Source of the DNA: Parafilimonas sp.
Lineage (GTDB): Bacteria > Bacteroidota > Bacteroidia > Chitinophagales > Chitinophagaceae
NCBI GenBank assembly: GCA_023251275.1
Contig: JAHEZC010000147.1
Span: forward strand, 1 to 6,763
DNA: 6,763 nucleotides
Direction: 5' to 3'
This document shows positions 1 to 6,369 of this stretch, piece by piece. The position numbers and the translations under genes were made by a program. Every line of letters begins with the position of its first letter. Position 1 is the first letter of the stretch. Under the pieces are notes generated by a model that had not been told where the DNA came from, did no database searches, and worked only from the letters and a program-made list of their open reading frames with translations.

Positions 1-1
1 T

Positions 2-1177
2 CTTCGTGCAGACCGTCGGCCGGAATTTACGCAGATAGACTGTGAAATGAGTTTCGTGGAGCAGGAAGATATTCTCGATATGTTTGAAGGCTTGATAAAG
101 AGAATTTTCAAAGATGTAAAGAACATTGAGTATAATGAAAAAGTGGAACGCATGATATGGGAAGATGCAATGTGGAATTACGGCAACGACAAGCCGGATA
201 TTCGTTTTGAAATGCAACTGTGCAATTTGAAATTCCCCGGCCATGTTTTTCAAAATAAAAAAACTTTGTTCGAGGCTGAATTTTTTAATATTCCCCCTTT
301 AGGGGCTGGGGCTTCTGAAACCGTTGTTGCCATTGCAGTCCCTGGCTGCAGCGAATATTCCCGCAAACAAACAGATGAACTCACCGAATGGGTAAAGCGT
401 CCGCAGATCGGGATGAAAGGATTGGTGTACATCAAGTGTAATACGGATGGCAGCTTTAAAAGCAGCATTGATAAATTTTACGATGAAGAAAAGCTGAAGG
501 CGATTGCAAATACGTGCAACGCAAAAGCAGGTGATCTTATTTTGATATTGGCAGGCGCAGAAGAGCGCACAAGAAAAGCCATGAGTGAATTACGTTTGGA
601 AATGGGCAGGCGGCTTGGTTTCCGGAAAGAAAATGAATTCAGATTATTGTGGGTGCTCGATTTCCCTTTGTTTGAATACGATGCAGAAAGCAACCGTTGG
701 GTGGCAAGACATCATCCATTCACATCGCCAAAACCTTCAGATATTGAAATAATGATCAATAACGATCCTGTAATTACCGATGCCGCAAAATATCTTGAAC
801 ATTCCTATGCTAACATCAAAGCGAATGCGTATGATATGGTACTGAATGGAAACGAAATCGGCGGGGGTTCTATCAGGATTTACCAGAGAGAGCTGCAGGA
901 AAAAATGTTTGCAGCACTGGGAATGAGCGAAGAAGAAGCATTACACAAATTCGGTTTTTTACTCGGCGCTTTTGAATACGGAGCACCACCGCACGGAGGC
1001 CTGGCTTTTGGATTTGACCGCCTTTGTGCTATTCTCGGCGGCAGTGAAAGCATCCGTGATTTTATCGCATTCCCGAAAAACAATTCCGGCAGAGATGTCA
1101 TGCTCGATGCACCGGCTGTGATTGATGAGAAACAGTTAGAGGAGTTGCAAATAAAAACCCTTCCAAACCTTCCCTGA
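2..1177 (+). CDS. aspS: Aspartyl-tRNA synthetase, C-terminal part (5' end outside window)
   Basis: Cytoplasmic class II synthetase that charges tRNA-Asp with aspartate using ATP. The frame is open from base 2, so the ATG at 47 is internal; about 391 of the usual roughly 590 residues are present. The first codons read [13 protein letters not shown], the tail of class II motif 2. Next comes the bacterial GAD insert (about 293-540, including the [15 protein letters not shown] segment), then LDFPLFEYD and RHHPFTSP (about 656-730), [16 protein letters not shown], and class II motif 3 [10 protein letters not shown] at 995-1024. The protein ends on the conserved [18 protein letters not shown] region followed by a short tail ending LPNLP. 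The anticodon-binding OB fold and motif 1 lie off the left edge. Two oddities: a 13-residue stretch (278-316) in the GAD insert looks like an inserted repeat, and the stop codon lies in a hairpin loop. The GAD domain and the bacterial-type motifs make a plain bacterial AspRS the only reasonable call. Confidence 0.97.
   Translation, partial: LRADRRPEFTQIDCEMSFVEQEDILDMFEGLIKRIFKDVKNIEYNEKVERMIWEDAMWNYGNDKPDIRFEMQLCNLKFPGHVFQNKKTLFEAEFFNIPPLGAGASETVVAIAVPGCSEYSRKQTDELTEWVKRPQIGMKGLVYIKCNTDGSFKSSIDKFYDEEKLKAIANTCNAKAGDLILILAGAEERTRKAMSELRLEMGRRLGFRKENEFRLLWVLDFPLFEYDAESNRWVARHHPFTSPKPSDIEIMINNDPVITDAAKYLEHSYANIKANAYDMVLNGNEIGGGSIRIYQRELQEKMFAALGMSEEEALHKFGFLLGAFEYGAPPHGGLAFGFDRLCAILGGSESIRDFIAFPKNNSGRDVMLDAPAVIDEKQLEELQIKTLPNLP
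276..319. repeat. Putative short palindromic element inserted in frame within aspS, with 5-bp flanking direct repeats
   Basis: A 34-bp segment (281-314) is bounded by exact CTGAA copies at 276-280 and 315-319, like a 5-bp target-site duplication. The copies are 39 bp apart, exactly 13 codons, so the frame is kept. The segment starts with a T-run and carries CCCC(TTTA)GGGG (294-305) followed by CTGGGGCTT. It encodes [12 protein letters not shown] residues, where bacterial AspRS normally runs straight from a F-D/E-x-A motif into ETVVAI. Removing 39 bp would restore [13 protein letters not shown]. The hairpin and the flanking repeats are seen directly; the insertion history is inferred. The alternative is ordinary length variation in the GAD insert, with CTGAA matching by chance. 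Confidence 0.55.
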
Positions 1178-1185
1178 AGGGAAGG
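1168..1185 (+). terminator. GC-rich hairpin containing the aspS stop codon
   Basis: CCTTCCC (1168-1174) and GGGAAGG (1179-1185) form a perfect 7-bp stem around the tetraloop TGAA, whose first three bases are the aspS stop codon. No U-run follows (CTTATCAGC), so it is a poor classical intrinsic terminator. It could stall or stabilise the aspS 3' end, or be a copy of the same kind of palindromic element seen at 281-314, since both end in GG-CTT. The stem is certain; the function is not. Confidence 0.4.
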
Positions 1186-1200
1186 CTTATCAGCTTTGAT

Positions 1201-1208
1201 TATATTTG
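1201..1208 (+). promoter_or_regulatory. Candidate Bacteroidota -7 box for the mrr gene
   Basis: TATATTTG matches the Bacteroidota -7 consensus TAnnTTTG exactly and lies 40 bases before the mrr ATG, in the AT-rich gap just after the aspS hairpin. I find no convincing -33 TTTG or TTG at the usual 19-21 bp spacing; that position falls inside the hairpin arm. An independent promoter would suit a defence gene with base composition unlike its neighbours, but an 8-mer with two free positions is weak evidence in AT-rich DNA. Confidence 0.35.
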
Positions 1209-1248
1209 AAATTGTTCTGATTTTTTGTATGCTTGAAAACCTAAAAAT

Positions 1249-2160
1249 ATGATCCCAAATTATGAAACCCTAATGTTACCTTTTTTACAATTGCTAAGTG
1301 ATGAAAAAGAACATACCAGAAAAGAAGTGGCAGAATTTCTTGGAAGAAAATTAAATCTGACAGAAGAAGAAAAAAAAAGGTTTTTGCCTAATACTAAGGT
1401 TCCTGTGTTTCGACATAGAGTTGGGTGGACAAGATCATATCTTAAAAAAGCCGGTTTGATAGAATATATTAAAAGCGGCGTTTACAAAATAACTGAAACG
1501 GGTAAAAAAGTATTGGCAGAACATCCTGAAAAAATTACTATTCAATATTTAAAACAATTTCCAGCATTCGTTGAATTTCTAAAACCAAAAAGAAAAGATG
1601 AAATAGATGAAAGACTCATAAATGATATTAATGTTCAATCTGCGACACCTGAAGAAATTATTGCGGAAGCATATCAAAATATCAAAAGGTCGTTGGAATG
1701 GGAAATCCTTGAAAAACTTAAATCAGTTCATCCATCCTTTTTTGAAAGAATCATAGTAGAACTTCTTGTTAAAATGGGTTATGGCGGTTCTATCGAAGAA
1801 GCGGGCAAAGCAACACGTTACACAAATGATGAAGGGATTGATGGTGTAATTAAGGAAGACAAATTAGGTCTTGATATAATTTATATTCAGGCAAAAAGAT
1901 GGGGTAATGTTGTAGGAAGGCCGGAGCTACAAAAGTTCGTTGGTGCTCTTGCAGGACAAGGTGCAAAAAAAGGGATATTCATTACAACCTCTTCTTTCAC
2001 TAAAGAAGCTGAACAATACACTCCGAAGAACGAAACAAAAATTGTGTTGATTGATGGCGAAAAACTTGCTCAATACATGATTGATTATAACCTCGGGGTT
2101 TCAGTCCTGAACACTTATGAAATCAAAAAGATAGACACTGATTATTTCGAAGAAGATTAA
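1249..2160 (+). CDS. mrr: Mrr-type type IV restriction endonuclease
   Basis: Predicted to cut modified (methylated) DNA, as E. coli Mrr does. Its 303 residues are close to the length of the E. coli protein. Residues about 5-95 form the winged-helix Mrr_N DNA-binding domain (VGWTRSYLKKAGLI, then GVYKITETGKKVL). A charged linker (about 112-145) leads to the Mrr_cat domain (about 150-282) with the PD-(D/E)xK variant signature: E167 in FFERIIVELL, D198 in GIDGV, and Q214-A215-K216 in IYIQAKRW, followed by GRPELQKFVGAL and KKGIFITTSSFTKEA. All catalytic positions are present, so it looks intact. An in-frame stop 15 bases upstream makes the ATG at 1249 the only nearby start. Hand counts of 60-base lines give 18, 18 and 19 GC (1261, 1561, 1621) against 28 in aspS (601) and 35 in the next gene (2341), which suggests acquisition. 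The C-terminal half is closer to the neighbours (26 at 1801, 28 at 1921). No methylase or restriction partner is next to it, as expected for type IV enzymes. Confidence 0.95.
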   Translation: MIPNYETLMLPFLQLLSDEKEHTRKEVAEFLGRKLNLTEEEKKRFLPNTKVPVFRHRVGWTRSYLKKAGLIEYIKSGVYKITETGKKVLAEHPEKITIQYLKQFPAFVEFLKPKRKDEIDERLINDINVQSATPEEIIAEAYQNIKRSLEWEILEKLKSVHPSFFERIIVELLVKMGYGGSIEEAGKATRYTNDEGIDGVIKEDKLGLDIIYIQAKRWGNVVGRPELQKFVGALAGQGAKKGIFITTSSFTKEAEQYTPKNETKIVLIDGEKLAQYMIDYNLGVSVLNTYEIKKIDTDYFEED

Positions 2161-2174
2161 TTTTCCAAAACTTT

Positions 2175-2202
2175 TATCTTCCCTCATTTCTTCCTATCTT
2201 CC
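2175..2202. repeat. Direct repeat TATCTTCC, 20 bp apart, in a C/T-rich tract
   Basis: TATCTTCC occurs at 2175-2182 and 2195-2202 within a pyrimidine-rich stretch between mrr and the ATP-grasp gene. The second copy runs on as TATCTTCCGCA, which resembles a Bacteroidota -7 box (TAnnTTTG) with two mismatches. It could mark a tandem promoter or an operator, or be chance in a low-complexity tract. Confidence 0.3.
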
Positions 2203-2209
2203 GCAATTG

Positions 2210-2240
2210 AAAGTTGCCTGCCATTCCGCTGTGCAACTTT
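2210..2240 (+). terminator. Stem-loop followed by a T-rich run, after mrr
   Basis: AAAGTTGC (2210-2217) and GCAACTTT (2233-2240) are perfect 8-bp inverted repeats with a 15-base loop, followed at once by TTATATTTATT. This fits a weak intrinsic terminator for mrr. The same place could act as the leader or operator of the ATP-grasp gene, which starts 23 bases later; TATATTTA at 2242-2249 is one mismatch from a -7 box. The structure is seen; choosing between these roles is inference. Confidence 0.45.
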
Positions 2241-2263
2241 TTATATTTATTAAATTGTGAAAT

Positions 2264-3709
2264 ATGAACCTGCAAACTTTACTGCATGAGTACAAATCTC
2301 CGCCGGATATATGGGATGAAATGTGCGACGAACAACATATCCGCCAGCAGTACAGTAAGGTGTTCGACACACTGCAGCACCTGCAGGTCACCGACCTTCA
2401 GCAAAAAGACAGGCTCGCCGGTGAACTGTTCATGAACCAGGGCATTACCTTCACGGTATATAGCGACAATGCAGGCATTGAACGCATCTTCCCATTCGAT
2501 ATTATCCCACGCATTATTACCGCGGCAGAGTGGGAACACGTGGAAAAGGGCATCCGGCAAAGGTTAAAGGCGCTTAATCTTTTTCTCAAAGACATTTATA
2601 ATAAACAGGAAATTCTCCGCGACGGCATCATTCCGGCAGAGCTTATCGTATCCTGCCCGCACTATACCCGCGAAGTACATGGCATACAGGTGCCTTATGA
2701 TATTTACGTACATATTTCCGGCATTGATTTAATCCGCGGGGAAGACGGAACATTCTACATTTTAGAAGATAACCTGCGTACCCCTTCCGGCGTGAGTTAC
2801 ATGCTCGAAAACAGGGAAGTTACCAAGCGTATTTTTCCCGATATGCTTGCAGCCAGTAAAGTTCGTATGGTGCATAATTACCCGCTGCTGCTCCACCAGA
2901 TTTTATTGTCATTAGCGCCTACACAAATATCAAATCCGACAGTGGTGTTGTTAACGCCGGGTATTTATAATTCTGCCTACTATGAACACACATTTCTTGC
3001 AAGGCAGATGGGTGTGGCACTTGTGGAAGGAAGAGACCTTGTGATAGACAACCACAAAGTATTTATGAAGACAACAAATGGGCTGGAACAGGTGCATGTA
3101 ATTTATCGCAGGATTGATGATGAATTTCTTGACCCGCTTCTATTCAACCCGCAAAGCGTGCTGGGTGTGCCCGGATTAATAAGCGCTTACAGAAAGGGGA
3201 ATATAGCGATTGTGAATGCATTGGGCAATGGTGTTGCAGATGATAAAGCCGTCTATGCTTATGTGCCTGCCATGATAAAATATTATCTCAATGAAGAAAC
3301 TATTTTACCCAATGTGCCTACATACCAGATGAGTGATCCGGATGCGAGGGAATACGTATTTGACCATATTCAAAACATGGTAATAAAACGTACCAATCAA
3401 AGCGGCGGCTATGGTATGATCATGGGCAATAAGATTTCAGAAGAAGATTGGTCGAAAGCAAAAGTCCAGGTTGAATCTGAAGCAAGAAGTTTTATTGCAC
3501 AACCGATCATAAAATTATCAACTGTTCCTTGTTTTATTGATGGTAAGTTAAAGCCGCGCCATGTTGACTTGCGGCCTTATGCTTTATGCAGCCCGAATGG
3601 CGTACAGATAGTGCCGGGAGGGCTCACAAGAGTTGCGTTACGGGAGGGTTCTCTCGTTGTAAATTCATCTCAAGGTGGCGGAAGCAAGGATACCTGGGTG
3701 ATAGATTGA
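2264..3709 (+). CDS. Circularly permuted ATP-grasp protein (DUF407/COG2308 family)
   Basis: 481 residues, full length for the family. Predicted cytoplasmic ATP-dependent carboxylate-amine ligase that forms peptide or amide bonds; the substrate is unknown. Family landmarks in order: FPFDIIPR (76-83), EDNLRTPSGVSYM (168-180), YRRIDDEFLDPL (281-292), NALGNGVADDKAVYAYVP (318-335), KRTNQSGGYGM (375-385, nucleotide-binding region), PRHVDLRPYA (431-440) and the C-terminal hallmark NSSQGGGSKDTWV (467-479). None of the conserved blocks is missing. An in-frame TGA lies 6 bases before the ATG, so the start is fixed. The next two genes are the alpha-E and transglutaminase partners that usually accompany this family, which supports a shared pathway. 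The GC content is higher at the 5' end (35 of 60 at 2341) than later (21 of 60 at 3241). The 173-base gap to the alpha-E gene is large for this normally tight operon and is filled with tandem words. Confidence 0.95.
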   Translation: MNLQTLLHEYKSPPDIWDEMCDEQHIRQQYSKVFDTLQHLQVTDLQQKDRLAGELFMNQGITFTVYSDNAGIERIFPFDIIPRIITAAEWEHVEKGIRQRLKALNLFLKDIYNKQEILRDGIIPAELIVSCPHYTREVHGIQVPYDIYVHISGIDLIRGEDGTFYILEDNLRTPSGVSYMLENREVTKRIFPDMLAASKVRMVHNYPLLLHQILLSLAPTQISNPTVVLLTPGIYNSAYYEHTFLARQMGVALVEGRDLVIDNHKVFMKTTNGLEQVHVIYRRIDDEFLDPLLFNPQSVLGVPGLISAYRKGNIAIVNALGNGVADDKAVYAYVPAMIKYYLNEETILPNVPTYQMSDPDAREYVFDHIQNMVIKRTNQSGGYGMIMGNKISEEDWSKAKVQVESEARSFIAQPIIKLSTVPCFIDGKLKPRHVDLRPYALCSPNGVQIVPGGLTRVALREGSLVVNSSQGGGSKDTWVID

Positions 3710-3718
3710 AGTGTGTGC

Positions 3719-3826
3719 TTTGTGGTTTGGAGTTTGTGGAATGCGGGATAAGTGAGAAGTACGAAGTAGGAAGTTAAAAAATCCGACATCGGCAAATCAG
3801 ACATCAGAGATCAGACATCAGACATC
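3719..3826. repeat. Chain of three heptamer tandem-word blocks
   Basis: Most of the gap between the ATP-grasp and alpha-E genes is made of degenerate 7-bp units in register. Block A (3719-3746): units starting at 3719, 3726, 3733 and 3740, consensus TTTGTGG. Block B (3750-3777): units at 3750, 3757, 3764 and 3771, all beginning AAGT. Block C (3782-3826): units at 3782, 3789 (8 bp), 3797, 3804, 3811 and 3818, consensus TCAGACA. The word changes between blocks while the period stays at 7, so it is neither coding (not a multiple of 3) nor a simple microsatellite. The rest of the gap (3827-3882) is AT-rich, with no clear promoter. Confidence 0.8.
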
Positions 3827-3882
3827 TTAAATATGGTAGTGAGATTATTAAATCATATAATGAAAGGGCTAAATAAAAAATT

Positions 3883-4824
3883 ATGCTGAGCAGAATCGCA
3901 GACTCTTTATTCTGGCTGAACCGTTATATGGAACGGGCTGATGGCCTGTTGCGTGTGATGCATACAAATTATATTTTGTCGCTCGACAAGGGTGTAAATG
4001 GCGCATTAACATGGAAACCTTTACTTGAAATTTTTACAAACGCTGATGAAGCAAAAATCGCCGTGCTTGAAAATGATACTGATGCCACTCTGAAGTTGCT
4101 GATGCTGGATACAGAAAATATTAATGCATTAAAAGTCATCCTTACCCGTGCACGTGAAAATGCAAGAGGCGTGCAGGATCATATTACAAAAGAAGTATGG
4201 GAACAGGTAAACCAGATGTACCACTTGGTAAACCAGAAAAAACTTGCCTCCAAACTTACAGGAGATACATCACTGGAAACAATTGAAAATTTTCTTCGCA
4301 ACAGTTTCTTATTTTCAGGCGTGATTGATATTACAATGCCACGCGGCACCGGCTGGAACTTCATGAACCTCGGACGGCATATTGAACGATGTTTACAAAC
4401 TATTGAAATAACCGATAAGCAATACCACAATGTGGGCTATGATCTGAACAACCAGCAGGATATCATGCAATGGCGTTATTTATTGCTATCTGTTTCGGGC
4501 TATGAATTGCACCTGAAAACATACCGCACAACAAATTACAACAGCAATGTGCTGCACCAGGTGCTCATTAACCAGAACTTCACACGTTCAGTAATTTATT
4601 CACTCAGCAGGATTGAAAAATACCTTGCAGATGTGGTAAATGAAAATAAGTCGCCGGAAAATGAAGCGTTATTGCGGTTTTTCGGACGCTTATACAGCCG
4701 TGTTCGTTACGTGGACTTTGATGCACTAGATGGAATCATTCTGCAGCGGTTTCTTTTTGAATTGCGACATGATGTAGTGGAATTCAGCAAGAGGCTGGCT
4801 CAAAACTTATTTTCTTATTCATAA
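3883..4824 (+). CDS. Alpha-E domain protein (DUF403/COG2307 family)
   Basis: 313 residues, the normal full length of this all-helical family. The biochemical activity is unknown; it has been predicted to assist the ATP-grasp ligase encoded with it. Hallmarks: the N-terminal MLSRIADSLFWLNRYMERAD, where alpha-E proteins nearly always begin; RARENARGVQDHITKEVWE (89-107); and GWNFMNLGRHIERC (157-170), the second conserved R-x-x-E-R-type helix, followed by the long C-terminal helical half. An in-frame TAA 9 bases before the ATG fixes the start. No signal peptide or membrane segment, so probably cytoplasmic. The transglutaminase gene begins 9 bases after its stop, so the two are very likely cotranscribed; linkage to the ATP-grasp gene upstream is less certain because of the repeat-filled gap. 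Confidence 0.94.
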   Translation: MLSRIADSLFWLNRYMERADGLLRVMHTNYILSLDKGVNGALTWKPLLEIFTNADEAKIAVLENDTDATLKLLMLDTENINALKVILTRARENARGVQDHITKEVWEQVNQMYHLVNQKKLASKLTGDTSLETIENFLRNSFLFSGVIDITMPRGTGWNFMNLGRHIERCLQTIEITDKQYHNVGYDLNNQQDIMQWRYLLLSVSGYELHLKTYRTTNYNSNVLHQVLINQNFTRSVIYSLSRIEKYLADVVNENKSPENEALLRFFGRLYSRVRYVDFDALDGIILQRFLFELRHDVVEFSKRLAQNLFSYS

Positions 4825-4833
4825 TTATGCAGC

Positions 4834-5784
4834 ATGCCGATTTTTAAAATTCATCATATTACCAAGTACGAATACGACAGGCCGGTAAAAGAAAGTGTGA
4901 ATGAAATAAAAATTTTCCCTTTTACCTGCAATGAGCAGGAAACTTTATTGCACGAACTGTTGATTACCGGAAATCCTGAAGTGCAGTTATTTACAGATTA
5001 CTGGGGCAATAAAACAGGTCTGTTTAATGTGTTGAATTTGCATAAAGAAATGGTAATAGAGAGCAAACTGGTAATACGAACTACTGCTTCATCGCAATTG
5101 CATATTAATTTTCATACGGGATTTGATGAACTGATGAAGGAAGTGAACGGGCATATACGGTTGCTTGAATACGCCAGTTCAGAAAAAATTGAAAAACAAA
5201 AATTAATTGACGGCATTGCAAAAGAAATTTTTAACGAAAATAAAAGTGTCGCCGCTGTGGTCGAGCATTGCGGAGAATACATCTACAAAAATTTTAAATA
5301 CATAAAGGGCATCACCAACATTGAAACAACAGTTGACGAAATTCTGCACCATCGCAGCGGTGTATGCCAGGATTTCGCACATTTGTTGCTGCAGCTTTTA
5401 CGCTCGATGAAAATTCCCTCCCGGTATGTCAGCGGTTATATATGTCCCAGTAAAAGCGGTATGCGTGGTGAAGGCGCTACACATGCATGGGTGGAGACTT
5501 ATATCCCGGGATTTGGCTGGGCAGGCATAGACCCGACTAACAATGTATGGGTCACTAACAACCACGTGAAGCTCGCTGTGGGCAGGCATTTCAACGACTG
5601 CAGCCCGATAAGAGGAACTTTTAAAGGACCTGCAAGGCAGAAACTTTCTGTGCATGTTTCGATTGGCTATGAAGACGGACATATATTTGAAGAAATGAAT
5701 AATGTAAAAATGCAGCCGCAACCGTCTGACGCCAAAGAAGAGGAGATCATTGATGAAAGTTTTGCAGGACAGCAACAGCAATGA
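4834..5784 (+). CDS. Transglutaminase-like cysteine peptidase or transferase (COG1305 type)
   Basis: 316 residues. An N-terminal bacterial transglutaminase beta domain (about 1-85, opening IFKIHHITKYEYDRPV) precedes the papain-like transglutaminase core (about 140-235). The catalytic triad is visible: C178 in SGVCQDFAH, H217 in GATHAWVE and D233 in GIDPTNN. VSGY (199-202) and GRHFNDCSPIRGTFKG (250-265) are further family marks. No signal peptide, so it should act in the cytoplasm, as expected if it processes the product of the neighbouring ATP-grasp ligase. In this genomic setting the fold is thought to cleave or transfer peptide amide bonds rather than cross-link eukaryotic-type substrates. 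The C-terminus after about 290 is a low-complexity acidic and Q-rich tail ending in four glutamines. The start is 9 bases past the alpha-E stop; the ATG at 4827 is in another frame. The activity is confident, the substrate unknown. Confidence 0.94.
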   Translation: MPIFKIHHITKYEYDRPVKESVNEIKIFPFTCNEQETLLHELLITGNPEVQLFTDYWGNKTGLFNVLNLHKEMVIESKLVIRTTASSQLHINFHTGFDELMKEVNGHIRLLEYASSEKIEKQKLIDGIAKEIFNENKSVAAVVEHCGEYIYKNFKYIKGITNIETTVDEILHHRSGVCQDFAHLLLQLLRSMKIPSRYVSGYICPSKSGMRGEGATHAWVETYIPGFGWAGIDPTNNVWVTNNHVKLAVGRHFNDCSPIRGTFKGPARQKLSVHVSIGYEDGHIFEEMNNVKMQPQPSDAKEEEIIDESFAGQQQQ

Positions 5785-5792
5785 TTTTATTT

Positions 5793-5903
5793 CGTGAAAC
5801 GTGAGACTCGAAGCGTGAAAAAGAAAGTCAGAAAGTCATTGAGTCAAAAAGTCAAATGGTCATAAGATTAGAAAATCGCAAATCGTACATCAATAAATCG
5901 TAA
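5793..5903. repeat. Second chain of 7- and 8-bp tandem-word blocks
   Basis: Nearly the whole gap after the transglutaminase gene is tandem words. Block D (5793-5820): 7-bp units at 5793, 5800, 5807 (diverged) and 5814, consensus CGTGAAA. Block E (5824-5863): five 8-bp units at 5824, 5832, 5840, 5848 and 5856, with GTCA exactly 8 bases apart at 5827, 5835, 5843, 5851 and 5859. Block F (5873-5901): units at 5873, 5880, 5887 and 5895, consensus AAATCGT, running to within three bases of the next ATG. The architecture matches the gap at 3719-3826, but the words differ. No separate promoter or terminator is visible inside it. Confidence 0.8.
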
Positions 5904-5904
5904 A

Positions 5905-6369
5905 ATGTTTCTATACAGGTTATTAAGTTTTTTTGTCAATTTCTTTTGTGCTTTTTTAGCCGTCATAACGTTTTTTGGAATTTTACTTGCTTTCGGCAAC
6001 CCTGCTTTATTGCTGCAGGTTTTTTTAACAGGATGCACAGTATTGTATGGGTGGTTTGCCAATCGCTTTTTTACTTACGTAGTGATCGGCAGGCAACATA
6101 TCAGAAAAAAGCAGAAGGATTGGTTGCAGGTAAATGCTATCGGGGCCATTATATTTTCCATACTCGGTATCGTAAATTTTATTTATCTTTTTTCAAATCC
6201 GCATTCATTGGATGAACTTTTAAAACAAATACCGGCAAGCCAGCCCGTTCCAAAAACGCTGCTGCTGAATGTTTCCATCGGGCTTTTTGTACTTTGTTCA
6301 TTATTATTCATCCATATCATCTGGACTTATATTCTTGTGCGAAAACACAAAGAATATTTTGATAACTGA
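5905..6369 (+). CDS. Small four-helix membrane protein of unknown function
   Basis: 154 residues that I cannot place in a named family. Four hydrophobic stretches are visible: about 6-30, 33-57, 75-97 and 117-145. The loop between helices 2 and 3 is strongly basic (GRQHIRKKQKDW, 62-73), which by the positive-inside rule puts it in the cytoplasm, as are the N-terminus and the C-terminal RKHKEYFDN tail. A short polar loop (98-116, SNPHSLDELLKQIPASQPV) would face the periplasm. It has no catalytic motif, cysteine pair or metal-binding pattern. An in-frame TAG at 5869 with no ATG in between makes 5905 the first start. It follows the transglutaminase gene by 120 bases of tandem words, so membership of that operon is uncertain. 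Coding is supported by the consistent membrane topology and the lack of a better frame. Confidence 0.75.
   Translation: MFLYRLLSFFVNFFCAFLAVITFFGILLAFGNPALLLQVFLTGCTVLYGWFANRFFTYVVIGRQHIRKKQKDWLQVNAIGAIIFSILGIVNFIYLFSNPHSLDELLKQIPASQPVPKTLLLNVSIGLFVLCSLLFIHIIWTYILVRKHKEYFDN

Noticed and set aside
47..1177. Reading the ATG at 47 as the aspS start
   Set aside because: The frame is open to base 2 and the upstream codons encode the conserved end of class II motif 2, so the real start is outside the window.
3586..3777. Small + strand frame of 63 codons over the 3' end of the ATP-grasp gene and the following gap
   Set aside because: Two thirds of it lies inside the certain ATP-grasp gene in another frame, and the remainder is heptamer repeats.
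3782..3826. Possible CRISPR-like repeats
   Set aside because: The units are 7 bp with no spacers of regular length, so this is a tandem-word block, not a CRISPR array.
3860..3889. Nine-codon leader peptide (ATG at 3860) overlapping the alpha-E start
   Set aside because: Too short to support; there is no ribosome-binding signal or regulatory codon run, and it is in a different frame from the alpha-E gene.
5398..5781. Opposite-strand frame of 127 codons
   Set aside because: It lies entirely inside the transglutaminase gene, whose catalytic motifs are intact, and the antisense translation shows no recognisable domain.
5946..6215. + strand frame of 89 codons
   Set aside because: It is nested in the membrane protein gene; the longer frame has coherent membrane topology and this one does not.
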